From Paludibacter sp. (GTDB taxonomy: Bacteria > Bacteroidota > Bacteroidia > Bacteroidales > Paludibacteraceae), in the NCBI GenBank assembly GCA_020049335.1, contig JAIFKX010000070.1, positions 1-43,785 on the forward strand: DNA of 43,785 nt, in the 5' to 3' direction. How positions within the stretch are numbered: the stretch's first letter is position 1; every line of letters starts with the position of its first letter. The position numbers and the translations under genes are program-made. The notes beneath the pieces were generated by a model. It made no database searches and was not told where the DNA came from. It saw only the letters and a list, made by a program, of their open reading frames with translations. This document shows, piece after piece, positions 1-8,282 of the stretch.

Positions 1-818
1 ACATCAATAGCACCATCTTTGGGGCTTGTAATGGTAATAATTGGTAAAATACCTGTTGCAAAGCTCCAAGTTGTATCTTTCGTCATGGCATTGCCGAGCA
101 GATCCTGTACCTCGTGCGAGATAGTAGCGGTGTACACTTTGTTTGGTAACAAATCAACAGTTGGGTCGAAAGTAGCCTGATTTCCAGCATAATTGATAAA
201 ACCATTGATAGTATTCGTACCTTGTTTTAATTTGAAAGTAGCGTTTGTAAATGTTGTAACATTCATAACGGTACTAAAATCGGCTGTGATAATTTTATTA
301 ACAGGCACATCCGAAGCCCCTTTGAGTGGGCTTGTAAGCACTACTACCGGAATAGCTCCCGTATTAAAGAACCAAGTAGTGTCTTTTTTCATCACATTTC
401 CCATTGGGTCGGCGGCTCCACGCGTAATTGTAGCGGAATATACAGTGTTTGCTTCCAACAAATCGGTAGGTACAAAGGTAGCTTTCACACCTGCGTAAAG
501 CACAGTGCCTTGCACCAAAGCAGTTCCTTTTTTTACAAAAAATGTGTTTACATTAATGGTTGTCGGATTCATAGCTTCGTTGAAAGTAGCTGAAATCCGT
601 TTGCTCGTTACTACGTTAATTGAACCGTTACTTGGGTCAGTAAGTGTAACTTCGGGGCAAACGCCTACTACTTCACCAGTAAATTCGTCCTTGCTACATT
701 GCCAGCTTGTAAGCGCTATCAAAAAAAGAAAAAAGGGCACACTAAATAAACCCGAAAACCTTGTGAGCCATGGCTTTGACGTGTTGTTTTGTTTGAATAA
801 AATTGTTTTGTTTTGCAT
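1..818 (-). CDS. Ig-like (Big_5/SbsA-type) repeat lipoprotein, 3' end outside window
   Basis: The minus strand is open from an ATG at 818 to the window edge, giving 272 residues without a stop. An N-terminal hydrophobic stretch (about 24-37) ends at Cys41, a plausible lipoprotein signal that would place the protein on the cell surface or in the periplasm. Residues from about 52 form two full and the start of a third repeat of about 100 residues. Each opens with a T-(D/S)-P-x-x-G element, followed by I(S/T)A(D/T)F, a V-Y-(S/T)-A-T-I strand, and D-x-x-G-N-x-(M)-x-K-D-T-T-W at the end. This is the pattern of SbsA Ig-like (Big_5) domains. In Bacteroidota such repeats often precede a DUF3494 ice-binding-like domain, and a DUF3494 gene lies at 6547-8157, but the C-terminal part is not visible here, so that is inference. 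The role is probably adhesion or as a structural surface stalk. Confidence 0.8.
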   Translation of the reverse strand, partial: MQNKTILFKQNNTSKPWLTRFSGLFSVPFFLFLIALTSWQCSKDEFTGEVVGVCPEVTLTDPSNGSINVVTSKRISATFNEAMNPTTINVNTFFVKKGTALVQGTVLYAGVKATFVPTDLLEANTVYSATITRGAADPMGNVMKKDTTWFFNTGAIPVVVLTSPLKGASDVPVNKIITADFSTVMNVTTFTNATFKLKQGTNTINGFINYAGNQATFDPTVDLLPNKVYTATISHEVQDLLGNAMTKDTTWSFATGILPIITITSPKDGAID

Positions 819-836
819 TGTGAACTGATTTTTAAA

Positions 837-868
837 TTTGAAAATTTGAGAGTTTGAAAATTTGAGAA
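837..868. repeat. Tandem duplication of a TTTGAAAATTTGAGA unit
   Basis: Two adjacent 16-base copies (837-852 and 853-868) differ only in the last base. Related TTTGAAAATTTGA strings, in both orientations, occur at 9395-9450. This looks like a dispersed AT-rich intergenic repeat of the host; no function is visible. Confidence 0.7.
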
Positions 869-1132
869 TGCTAAGCAGCATCAATTTAATATGGGATAAT
901 TGTGTTTCTATATTTTAATAATAAAAGATAATTACAAGAATAATTCTTCAAAAATTGACTACGAAATATTGAGATGATTCAACCATGCAAAGGTGCGGAC
1001 TTAAATCCCTTTACATTTTACACTAAAAATGCAATTTGTTACATGTTTTACAGATTAATTTAGCATAATTCTATATGTAAATTATGCAACTCGTAATCAG
1101 AATAATGTAACATAAAAATTAAGGTTAGGACT

Positions 1133-1140
1133 TATTTTTG
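1133..1140 (+). promoter_or_regulatory. Bacteroidota -7 box (TATTTTTG) upstream of yihY-like gene
   Basis: The sequence matches the TAnnTTTG -7 consensus of the Bacteroidota primary sigma factor and sits 19 bases before the start codon at 1160. No clear TTTG -33 element is seen, so the call is tentative. Confidence 0.4.
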
Positions 1141-1159
1141 TTTTTTATAAACGTTATAT

Positions 1160-2047
1160 ATGAAATCAAAATTCAGTAAGATTTTTCCTGTTTTAAAGAA
1201 CGCTTTCAAAAGCTGGTTTGCCAAAGACCCTTTGCGCGAAAGCGGTATTATTGCTTATTATGCCATTTTTTCGTTGCCCGGATTGCTTATGGTGATATTG
1301 ACGCTTGCTGGCTATTTTTTTGGTCGCGAAGCGGTGAATAATCAAGTGGCAGCTCAATTTTCGTCAACCATGGGAGCCGATACCGCCAACCAAATACAAG
1401 ATATAATTGTGCAAGCCAGCCGAATGCGAAACTCCTTGTTGGCTACCATTTTGGCAGTCATTACCATTCTTGTGGGTGCCACAGGCGTATTTGTCGAATT
1501 TCAAAACGCCTTAAATCAAGTTTGGCAAGTGAAAGTAGATGTTTCAAAATCAACAATATGGCATATCATCCGCATTCGATTGTTTTCGTTTGGATTAATT
1601 ATTTCCATTGCCTTTTTGTTAGTTGTTTCGCTGCTAATATCGACCCTAATTGCTGCATTTGGGAATTGGTTGAGTGGTCATTTTACAGATTCGATTTTGA
1701 TTTTAATCCAATTTATGAATACTGGATTTTCATTTGTGGTATTGGCCGTTTTGTTTGCATTGATGTATAAAATACTCCCCGATGCCAAAATTGAATGGAA
1801 ACATGTATGGATTGGGTCGTTTGTAACAGCATTTTTGTTTGGAATAGGAAAATATGCTCTTGGATTATATTTCAGCCAATTAAGCCCTGGTATTGGGTAT
1901 GGTGCAGCAGGTTCAATCATTCTCATAATGCTTTGGGTAACTTATTCTTCGGCAATCGTATTGTTTGGAGCCGAATTTACTTATGCTTATGCCACTATGT
2001 TTTCGGGAAAAGTAGCACCGAGCGAAATTGCAAAAAAAACAACTTAA
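1160..2047 (+). CDS. YihY/virulence factor BrkB family inner membrane protein
   Basis: This 295-residue protein has the length and layout of the YihY/BrkB (UPF0761) family. It has an amphipathic N-terminus, then E-S-G-x-x-A-Y-Y-A-I-F-S-L-P-G at about 27-41, a family signature at the first membrane helix. A central L-(N)-x-V-W segment (about 138-142) and four to five further membrane helices follow, with the conserved G-x-x-Y-G-A-A-G-S region near 245-252. The family is integral to the inner membrane and has no firmly established biochemical role; the old annotation as ribonuclease BN was wrong. The gene lies 15 bases upstream of the P-type ATPase gene and probably shares its transcript. I am sure of the family and cannot state a function. 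Confidence 0.9.
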   Translation: MKSKFSKIFPVLKNAFKSWFAKDPLRESGIIAYYAIFSLPGLLMVILTLAGYFFGREAVNNQVAAQFSSTMGADTANQIQDIIVQASRMRNSLLATILAVITILVGATGVFVEFQNALNQVWQVKVDVSKSTIWHIIRIRLFSFGLIISIAFLLVVSLLISTLIAAFGNWLSGHFTDSILILIQFMNTGFSFVVLAVLFALMYKILPDAKIEWKHVWIGSFVTAFLFGIGKYALGLYFSQLSPGIGYGAAGSIILIMLWVTYSSAIVLFGAEFTYAYATMFSGKVAPSEIAKKTT

Positions 2048-2062
2048 ATAAAAATCTTAACT

Positions 2063-4729
2063 ATGTGGTTTACCAAAACAATAGAAGCAGTTTTAAAAGA
2101 ATTAGGTATTGATTCGGCTCAAGGTCTTTCTGATAAAGAAGCCCTAACCCGATTGAATAAATACGGTGCAAATACATTATTAGCTGAAAAAAAGAAAAAT
2201 ATCTTCTTGCTTTTTTTCGAACAGCTAAAAAACTGGCTGATTTATATCCTACTTGGAGCTGTGGTTATTACCATTTTTATGGGCGAATATGTTGATGCAG
2301 TTATTATTATGCTGGTAATTATTATCAATGCTGTGCTTGGTGTTATTCAAGAAGTGAAAGCTGGGAAGGCGATTGAAGCGCTGCAAAAATTGACAATTTC
2401 CAAAGCATTGGTTCGCCGCAACGGAGTTGCACAGGAGATTGACTCTGAAAAAATTGTTCCTGGCGATATTCTTATTCTCGATGCGGGAAGAATTATTGCG
2501 GCTGATATTCGTTTGATTGAATCCATTAATCTCAGGATCGACGAATCATCACTAACAGGTGAATCAGTTCCTTCCGAAAAAGAGGCTACCCTTATTCAAT
2601 CGGATCTGAAAACCGCTTTGGGAGACCGTTTAAATTTAGGTTTTATGTCGACCACTATTACCAGCGGAAGAGGATTAGGTATAGTAGTTGAAACAGGGAT
2701 GGAAACCGAAATTGGTGAAATTGCGTCCATTATCAACACAGAAGTAAAGTCGAAAACGCCTTTGGAAATCCGTTTGGATAAATTAGGAAAAACTCTTGGA
2801 ATTATTGCAATAGTAATTTGTGTTCTGATTTTCATTATTGCAATGCTTCAAGGGCGCATTTTATCCGAAATGTTTATGCTGTCCGTTTCCTTGGCTGTAG
2901 CCGCCATTCCCGAAGGACTTGCTGCTATTGTGGCGGTTGTGTTGGCTGTGGGTGTAACTAATTTATCCAAAAAAAATGCCATCATTAAAAAGCTATCCGC
3001 AGTTGAAACGCTAGGATCACTGAATATTATTTGCTCCGACAAAACATGTACTTTAACTCAAAACAAGATGACGGTTACGAGTGGCTTTAACCTCGATGGT
3101 TTGGTTGAAATTGTTGAAATAGGAAAAGACAAAACAACTTCGGAAGATTTAAAATTAATGGTAAAAGCATTTATACTCTCTTCGGATGCATCTTATAATA
3201 AAGGCATTGGCACGGGCGACCCAACCGAAATTGCTTTATTAATAATGGGCGATACGATTGGAATTGATCGAAAAACATTGCAAAACACCAATAAACGTAT
3301 CGACGAATTAGCATTTGATTCCGACCGAAAGTTAATGACGACATTGATTGACGAAAATGGGAAGTTCACTGTTTATACAAAAGGTGCTCTCGGAAACCTG
3401 ATTGAAATTTGCACACATATTTTAGAAAGCGGGAAATCAATTCCCATAACCGAGGCTCACAAGCAAAAATACCTCGATGCAGCCGTTTCCATGTCGAACC
3501 AAGCCCTGCGTACGCTCGGAGCGGCTTATAAGCCGGTAAAGGGAAAAATTGACCCTGCCGAAATGGAGAAAGACTTGATTCTTATTGGTTTGGTAGGAAT
3601 GATAGACCCACCAAGGACGGAAGTAAAGGACTCAATTTTAAAAGCGAAAAATGCAGGAATCAAAACCCTCATGATTACCGGTGATCATAAAAATACCGCC
3701 TTTGCCATTGCTCTTAGGCTTGGAATTGCCGAAAAAATAGAGCAAACAATTACAGGACAAGAAATTGATGCGTTTACCGAGCAGGAATTCTCCGAAAGGA
3801 TAAATAACTATTCCGTTTTTGCACGCGTATCGCCCGAGCATAAAGTGAAAATTGTGCGCGCGCTGAAATCGCAGGGCAATGTTGTTTCCATGACAGGCGA
3901 TGGCGTAAACGATGCTCCTTCGCTGAATGCTGCCGATATTGGCGTTGCAATGGGCATTTCGGGTACCGACGTTGCCAAAAGCGCTTCGGATATGATTCTT
4001 GTCGACGATAATTTTGCAACTATTGTAACAGCTATTGAGCAGGGTCGAAATATTTATAACAACATAAAAAAGTCTGTGATTTTTCTAATCACTTGCAATT
4101 TAGGCGAAGTATTAACGATATTTGTGGCACTAATAATAGGCTTGAAAGCCCCATTAATTGCCACACAGCTACTTTGGATAAACCTCATTACCGATTCACT
4201 TCCCGCCATAGCGTTGGGAATGGATTCAGGAAATCCGGATGTGATGAAAGAAAAACCACGACCAGCAAAAGAGAGTTTCTTTGCCAACGGTGCTGGTTTG
4301 CATGTTTTAGTTGGAGGATTTCTGATTGGAGCCCTAACAATCGCAGCTTATTATTTTGGGTATTACGAACGTGGATATTCCCCATTCGATAAGCAAGTTC
4401 CACAAAACACAATAGAATATGCCCGCACAATGGCTTTCATGGTATTGGTGGTTTGTCAGCTGTTTTATTCCTTAGCACTGAGGCACGAACGTAAATCAAT
4501 TTTCAGCATTGGTCTTTTCACAAATAAATATCTTGTAGCAGCCATAGTTGCAGGTTTAGCACTTCAGCTTGTGGTAATTGGGATACCAGTAATTAGAAGT
4601 GCATTTCATTTGCAAATGCCTGATATTCAAGCTTGGGTAATTATTATTGCATTAGGTCTTACGCCCTTGATTTTAAATGAGATTATGAAAATATTTATCC
4701 GAAATCTGAATAAAAAAGCGCAAAAATAA
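2063..4729 (+). CDS. Calcium-type (P2A) cation-transporting P-type ATPase
   Basis: This 888-residue P-type ATPase has an N-terminal cation-ATPase domain, an actuator motif TGES at 165-168, and PEGL in M4 at 283-286. The phosphorylated Asp is D326, nucleotide-domain sequence covers about 340-510, TGD is at 539-541 and TGDGVND at 611-617. C-terminal helices carry N-L-G-E (679-682) in M5 and N-L-I-T-D (707-711) in M6. E284, N679, E682, N707, T710 and D711 correspond to calcium ligands of SERCA, so calcium (or manganese) export from the cytoplasm is likely. Oddly, the motif after D326 reads DKTCTLT: Cys329 (codon TGT) replaces the almost invariant Gly of DKTGT. All other catalytic motifs are intact. 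It follows the YihY gene closely and the DUF6629 gene follows it. Confidence 0.93.
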   Translation: MWFTKTIEAVLKELGIDSAQGLSDKEALTRLNKYGANTLLAEKKKNIFLLFFEQLKNWLIYILLGAVVITIFMGEYVDAVIIMLVIIINAVLGVIQEVKAGKAIEALQKLTISKALVRRNGVAQEIDSEKIVPGDILILDAGRIIAADIRLIESINLRIDESSLTGESVPSEKEATLIQSDLKTALGDRLNLGFMSTTITSGRGLGIVVETGMETEIGEIASIINTEVKSKTPLEIRLDKLGKTLGIIAIVICVLIFIIAMLQGRILSEMFMLSVSLAVAAIPEGLAAIVAVVLAVGVTNLSKKNAIIKKLSAVETLGSLNIICSDKTCTLTQNKMTVTSGFNLDGLVEIVEIGKDKTTSEDLKLMVKAFILSSDASYNKGIGTGDPTEIALLIMGDTIGIDRKTLQNTNKRIDELAFDSDRKLMTTLIDENGKFTVYTKGALGNLIEICTHILESGKSIPITEAHKQKYLDAAVSMSNQALRTLGAAYKPVKGKIDPAEMEKDLILIGLVGMIDPPRTEVKDSILKAKNAGIKTLMITGDHKNTAFAIALRLGIAEKIEQTITGQEIDAFTEQEFSERINNYSVFARVSPEHKVKIVRALKSQGNVVSMTGDGVNDAPSLNAADIGVAMGISGTDVAKSASDMILVDDNFATIVTAIEQGRNIYNNIKKSVIFLITCNLGEVLTIFVALIIGLKAPLIATQLLWINLITDSLPAIALGMDSGNPDVMKEKPRPAKESFFANGAGLHVLVGGFLIGALTIAAYYFGYYERGYSPFDKQVPQNTIEYARTMAFMVLVVCQLFYSLALRHERKSIFSIGLFTNKYLVAAIVAGLALQLVVIGIPVIRSAFHLQMPDIQAWVIIIALGLTPLILNEIMKIFIRNLNKKAQK

Positions 4730-4785
4730 TAAGAGCAAGCAATATAAAAACATCAAAGTAAGAAAATTTAAACTACAAATAATAT

Positions 4786-5427
4786 ATGTGTTTTTCAACC
4801 GAAGCAAGTTTTATTGGAGGTGCTGTTATAGTGGCAATTGGCGTTGCCACTATCCGTAAAGTGCACAAACCATCACAGTTAGTTTTCGCATGTATCCCGT
4901 TATTTTTTGGTATTCAGCAAATTGCAGAAGGTTTCGTTTGGTTGGGATTGCAAAACCCTAAATACGAAGCATTTTTAATGCCTGCAACATACATTTTTTT
5001 AATTATGGCAGAGGTATTTTGGTCTTTTATGACTCCTTTAGCAGTAATGCTCATGGAAAAAAACAAAAAAAGATTGAAAGTATTGTGGGTGCTTTTGGGA
5101 ATGGGAATTTCAGTTTCCTTGTATTTTATTTTCTGTATATCAACTTATAGTATTGTGCCCGAAATTAAAGAATATCACATCAAATATGTCGAAGGATATC
5201 CAAAATCAATTCAGTTAATCGTTTTCGGCTTTTATTTAATTGCGTCCCTTACGCCACTTTTCATTTCCACCATCAAACGAATATATCTGATGGGCATATT
5301 AATGGCAGTATCTTGTTTAATTACAATGATATTTTATACACAATTTCTTACTTCAGTATGGTGTTTCTTTGGCGCTTTAATCAGTATAGTCATACTTTGG
5401 ATACTTAGGGATGCACGCAAGAAATAA
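4786..5427 (+). CDS. DUF6629 family membrane protein
   Basis: This 213-residue protein begins MCFSTEASF, the characteristic opening of DUF6629 proteins. It has about seven hydrophobic helices spread over its whole length, with a Q-Q-x-x-E-G-x-V-W motif near residues 44-53 in the second helix region. No enzymatic motif is visible and the family function is unknown. The gene sits 56 bases after the P-type ATPase gene on the same strand and is followed by a strong terminator at 5480-5524, so it is probably the last gene of the 1160-5427 transcript. Family assignment is by recalled N-terminal motif and topology. Confidence 0.75.
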   Translation: MCFSTEASFIGGAVIVAIGVATIRKVHKPSQLVFACIPLFFGIQQIAEGFVWLGLQNPKYEAFLMPATYIFLIMAEVFWSFMTPLAVMLMEKNKKRLKVLWVLLGMGISVSLYFIFCISTYSIVPEIKEYHIKYVEGYPKSIQLIVFGFYLIASLTPLFISTIKRIYLMGILMAVSCLITMIFYTQFLTSVWCFFGALISIVILWILRDARKK

Positions 5428-5479
5428 ATAGTAGGAAGATAAATGAAATTTTATACTGCGCAAAATTATAGCTTAATAT

Positions 5480-5524
5480 CGGCTTCGTTTCAAACATAAA
5501 ACTTGAAACGTAGCCGGTTTTTTT
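5480..5524 (+). terminator. Rho-independent terminator after DUF6629 gene
   Basis: A stem of CGGCT, a single mismatch, and CGTTTCAA pairs with TTGAAACG and AGCCG around a 9-base loop (5480-5516). A run of T residues follows directly (5518-5524). It lies 52 bases after the stop codon at 5427. Confidence 0.85.
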
Positions 5525-5618
5525 GTCGCTCCCATGAAAAATTCACTTGGAATGCAATTAATAAGCTCAAATAAAAAATAGAAACTTGTGCATTAATTAA
5601 AAAACAACTTGGAACTAC

Positions 5619-5649
5619 TTTGCATTTTGTGAAGTTATCTGTATCTTTG
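5619..5649 (+). promoter_or_regulatory. Bacteroidota promoter of higBA
   Basis: TTTG at 5619-5622 and TATCTTTG at 5642-5649 are separated by 19 bases, the spacing of the Bacteroides -33/-7 consensus. The -7 box ends 19 bases before the higB start codon. Confidence 0.6.
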
Positions 5650-5668
5650 CACATTGAAAAACTGAAAA

Positions 5669-5962
5669 ATGAGAATACGCAATAAGGATTTATTAGATAA
5701 GTTTGTAAAGAAACATGCTGATTCTAAGAAAGCTATGCAAACTTTTATCGAATTTATTGAAGAGGCTGAATGGCAGAACTTTAATGACATGAAAGTAGAT
5801 TTTAATTCCGTAGATTATGTTAGTAATGAACGATATGTATTTAATATTAGAGGAAATAAATATCGGATTATTGCTATTATTATTTTTGTAGGAGGAGTTA
5901 TTTCAATACGATTTGTAGGAACTCATGCTGAATACAGCAAGATAGATGCTAAACAGATATAA
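5669..5962 (+). CDS. higB: HigB family type II toxin (mRNA endonuclease)
   Basis: This 97-residue basic protein matches the HigB toxin family (RelE superfamily) in size and motifs. It opens with a short helix, then A-x-x-x-x-x-x-F-I-x-x-x-x-x-A-x-W, a D-F-N-S-V-D-Y-V segment at about 45-52, Y-V-F-N-I-x-G-N-K-Y-R (57-67), and a C-terminal strand ending F-V-G-T-H-A-E-Y. HigB enzymes cleave mRNA, usually in a ribosome-dependent way, and are neutralised by the DNA-binding antitoxin encoded next to them. The toxin gene comes first, as is usual for higBA. The antitoxin reading frame begins 10 bases after this stop if the MEKK start is used. Confidence 0.88.
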   Translation: MRIRNKDLLDKFVKKHADSKKAMQTFIEFIEEAEWQNFNDMKVDFNSVDYVSNERYVFNIRGNKYRIIAIIIFVGGVISIRFVGTHAEYSKIDAKQI

Positions 5963-5972
5963 TACAAAAAAA

Positions 5973-6389
5973 ATGGAAAAGAAATATATAGATATTAAAG
6001 AAATTCACACACCTGAATTATTTAAACAAATGTCTGAATATACAGATGCTTTAATTGAGGAAGCAACTGCAAACGGGTCTTTGAATGAACAAGGTGCTGA
6101 TAATGAGTATACTCGTGAAATTGGTCGAGTTGGTCGTATGTGTGCTGATTATGAAAGTATGTACATGAAATTCGAACATTTAAAGTTTAAATCACCTTTA
6201 GTAGTTTCTATCGAAAGGGAGATGGAAAAACGCCACATTAAACAACGTCAAACTGCTGAATTACTGGATGTAAAAGAATCTACGTTTAGCCAAATAATGA
6301 CCGGTAAACGCCCAATTTCTATGCGTATGGCTAAACGCTTATTTAAAGAATTAAATATTGATCCAGGTCTTATTTTAGAATTTTCGTAA
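5973..6389 (+). CDS. higA: HigA-type antitoxin with C-terminal HTH (XRE) domain
   Basis: With the start at 5973 the protein has 138 residues. An in-frame ATG at 5946 overlapping the toxin gene would add nine residues (MLNRYNTKK) that lack family character. The N-terminal half is acidic and helical and probably binds the toxin. Residues from about 80 form a Cro/C1-type helix-turn-helix: K-R-Q-T-A-E-L-L-D-V-K-E-S-T-F-S-Q-I, then G-K-R-P-I-S and M-A-K-R-L. HigA antitoxins bind the higBA promoter and repress it, alone and with the toxin. The pair has no neighbours suggesting a larger island; it sits alone between the calcium pump operon and a convergent gene. Confidence 0.88.
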   Translation: MEKKYIDIKEIHTPELFKQMSEYTDALIEEATANGSLNEQGADNEYTREIGRVGRMCADYESMYMKFEHLKFKSPLVVSIEREMEKRHIKQRQTAELLDVKESTFSQIMTGKRPISMRMAKRLFKELNIDPGLILEFS

Positions 6390-6471
6390 AATAAATTCCC
6401 AGCACCAAGTAGCGTGTAATCTCGCAAAAAAGAAGTTTTGTAACTGACACAATCCGAAGTTTCTTTAGTTA

Positions 6472-6513
6472 TAAAAAAAAATCGCTCCGATAAAAAATTA
6501 ATTTTATCAGAGC
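6472..6513 (-). terminator. Terminator for the leftward DUF3494 gene
   Basis: GCTC, one mismatch and GATAAAA (from 6484) pairs with TTTTATC and GAGC (ending 6513) around a short AT loop. On the minus strand a run of nine T residues follows (plus-strand A-run 6473-6481). It lies 34 bases past the stop of the DUF3494 gene and may also limit readthrough from higA on the other strand. Confidence 0.75.
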
Positions 6514-6546
6514 AATTCCCTAGTTAAAGTGGTCGTGAAAAATCTT

Positions 6547-8157
6547 TTATTTTACAATAAATTTACCCGTTTGTAAAGCGTTTTTGTTTGAAGTTAATTT
6601 GTAAAAATAGACTCCTGAAGCAAGATTAGCTGTAATTATTGACGTAGTTTGCGCAATTGATTTGCTCAACATCATCCTTCCGGTAGCATTGTAAATCAAC
6701 AACTCACCACTTTCGGTAGCATTCAACAATAAAACTTTAATCGTATTGTTGTTGGCATAAATTGTAGCTATTTTTTTCGATATATTTTCGTTCAATGAGG
6801 TCGACAAGCCTACACAAGGCGATTGTTTCGTAATGGTTACTGCCGCTGTATTTACAGCACCACTTGTCGATAGGGCACGACCTAAAAGCACAGTTCCTGT
6901 TTTAATATTGATAGCTCCATTGTTCGCAACCACATTTCCTACAAATTCGGAATAATCGTTTATTTCAACAGCTCCACCTATTTTCCAATACACATTTTTG
7001 GCTTGTGCTCCGTTGGTTAACAATACTTTAGCATACGTGCTGGTAGACAAAGCTCCAGTAATTTTGATAACAAAAACAGCATTGGCATTTCCTTGTGCAT
7101 TTAAGGTAACAGTACCGGTAAGTACAGTAGCAGCATTAAGCAAATAGGTATGTGGTGTAAGTACCAAATCGGCACCAAACTGAGCAGGATAAAGCAATTC
7201 AATATCGTGCGTTAAGTTATTCAAATACGTATGAATGTCAATTAGGTCGGCAGCAGCAGCGGCAGTCGATACATCTGGAATTGGATGTATATTTCCTGTA
7301 ACGTTGAGTTCCTGAAAACCAGTTGTAAGTCCTACATTTGCACCTATATCACCAGTTACGAATGATACGCCACTATTGGTTACCCCTCCATTTGTGGTAA
7401 AAAGGGCATAACACGAAACAGTTTTCAAATCGGGAGCTGCAGGTCCATTAAGTATAGGACTTCCACATCCAATAGGCGTATAAGCCAAAACACCGTCGGT
7501 GGATATTGCGCCAGTTGTGGATAGTGCACGACCTTCAAGTTCTACACCCGATTGCATAACAATAGCTGCATTATTGACAACCAGATTTCCTTTCATTTTA
7601 GTACCCGAAGACATATTAACTAAGCCTTCTATTTTCCAAAATACATTACAAGCTTTGGCATCGTTAATCAATATTACTTGTGATAAGGAAGCCGTTGAAA
7701 ATGCACCACCTATTTTAATTATAAATTCGGAATTGGCATTGTTCTGACCATCTAAATAGAGAATGCCATCGAGCGAAGCTTCTGCGGCTATCGAATAAAT
7801 CCCCGGAGTAAGCATTTGTCCATTTCCCAATAAAGGAGCTATAAAAGCAGTAGGAGAAGCTTCCGGTATTGCAGCATCTAAAAGGTTGTAGGCAATAAGC
7901 AAATCGCCTGCAGCTGCTGCAGTAACTCCATTGGATTTATTCATAACGCCGTCGACATTGCCATAACCACCCATAGCGCCATTGTTTGTACCTACATTAC
8001 CAGTAAGGTGCGATTGTCCAACATTTGACATACCACCATCGGTTGAGAATAATACAAAATTGGCTGCTGTTCCTAAACTTGGGTTTGTACTGAAGCCCAA
8101 TTGTGTAACTAAAAGCATTATAACCATTGTTACACTATGTAGTAATATCTTTTTCAT
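6547..8157 (-). CDS. Secreted protein with two ice-binding-like (DUF3494) domains and a T9SS sorting domain
   Basis: This 536-residue protein has a signal peptide (about 1-24). Residues 27-230 and about 247-455 are two copies of the same domain: L-G-x-A-x-x-F-x-L-F-(S/T), G-D-x-G-(A/T)-N, A-A-x-D-L, L-x-P-x-x-Y, D-x-Q-x-N-x-N-(S/A)-x-F-(I/V)-I-K-I-x-G-A, N-V-(F/Y)-W-K-I and G-R-A-L-S-T-x-G-A. This is the DUF3494 family, a discontinuous beta-solenoid that includes microbial ice-binding and ice-adhesion proteins. The last 70 residues show L-L-I-Y-N-A-T-G-R-M, L-A-S-G-V-Y-F-Y-K-L and a terminal K-F-I-V-K, the T9SS type A sorting signal, so export to the cell surface is expected. Whether it binds ice cannot be judged; many relatives do not, and adhesion to other surfaces is equally possible. 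The gene stands alone and converges with higA. Confidence 0.9.
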   Translation of the reverse strand: MKKILLHSVTMVIMLLVTQLGFSTNPSLGTAANFVLFSTDGGMSNVGQSHLTGNVGTNNGAMGGYGNVDGVMNKSNGVTAAAAGDLLIAYNLLDAAIPEASPTAFIAPLLGNGQMLTPGIYSIAAEASLDGILYLDGQNNANSEFIIKIGGAFSTASLSQVILINDAKACNVFWKIEGLVNMSSGTKMKGNLVVNNAAIVMQSGVELEGRALSTTGAISTDGVLAYTPIGCGSPILNGPAAPDLKTVSCYALFTTNGGVTNSGVSFVTGDIGANVGLTTGFQELNVTGNIHPIPDVSTAAAAADLIDIHTYLNNLTHDIELLYPAQFGADLVLTPHTYLLNAATVLTGTVTLNAQGNANAVFVIKITGALSTSTYAKVLLTNGAQAKNVYWKIGGAVEINDYSEFVGNVVANNGAINIKTGTVLLGRALSTSGAVNTAAVTITKQSPCVGLSTSLNENISKKIATIYANNNTIKVLLLNATESGELLIYNATGRMMLSKSIAQTTSIITANLASGVYFYKLTSNKNALQTGKFIVK

Positions 8158-8282
8158 GATTGATGAAATTATGCTAAAACGGAATTGTTTTAACGATACA
8201 AAGGTGAGGATATTTTGAAGCTAATTCGTTACATATTTTCAGGGAAAAGTTGTAAAAATCACAGAAAGAATAAAGGTAAAAA

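Larger units (their letters stand above)
819..1159. other. Divergent intergenic region between lipoprotein and YihY genes
   Basis: This very AT-rich spacer separates the leftward lipoprotein gene from the rightward YihY gene. It contains a 16-bp tandem duplication at 837-868, an 18-base string at 1039-1056 that recurs exactly at 15497-15514, and a TAnnTTTG box at 1133-1140. I see no coding potential or RNA gene. Confidence 0.6.

Noticed and set aside
193-828. Two rightward open frames at 193-498 and 505-828
   Set aside because: They lie antisense to the open Ig-like repeat lipoprotein frame on the minus strand, which has clear repeat structure and a signal peptide.
5669-6389. HigBA pair as part of a larger defence island
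   Set aside because: Flanking genes are a calcium pump operon and a secreted DUF3494 protein; no restriction, phage or mobile genes adjoin.
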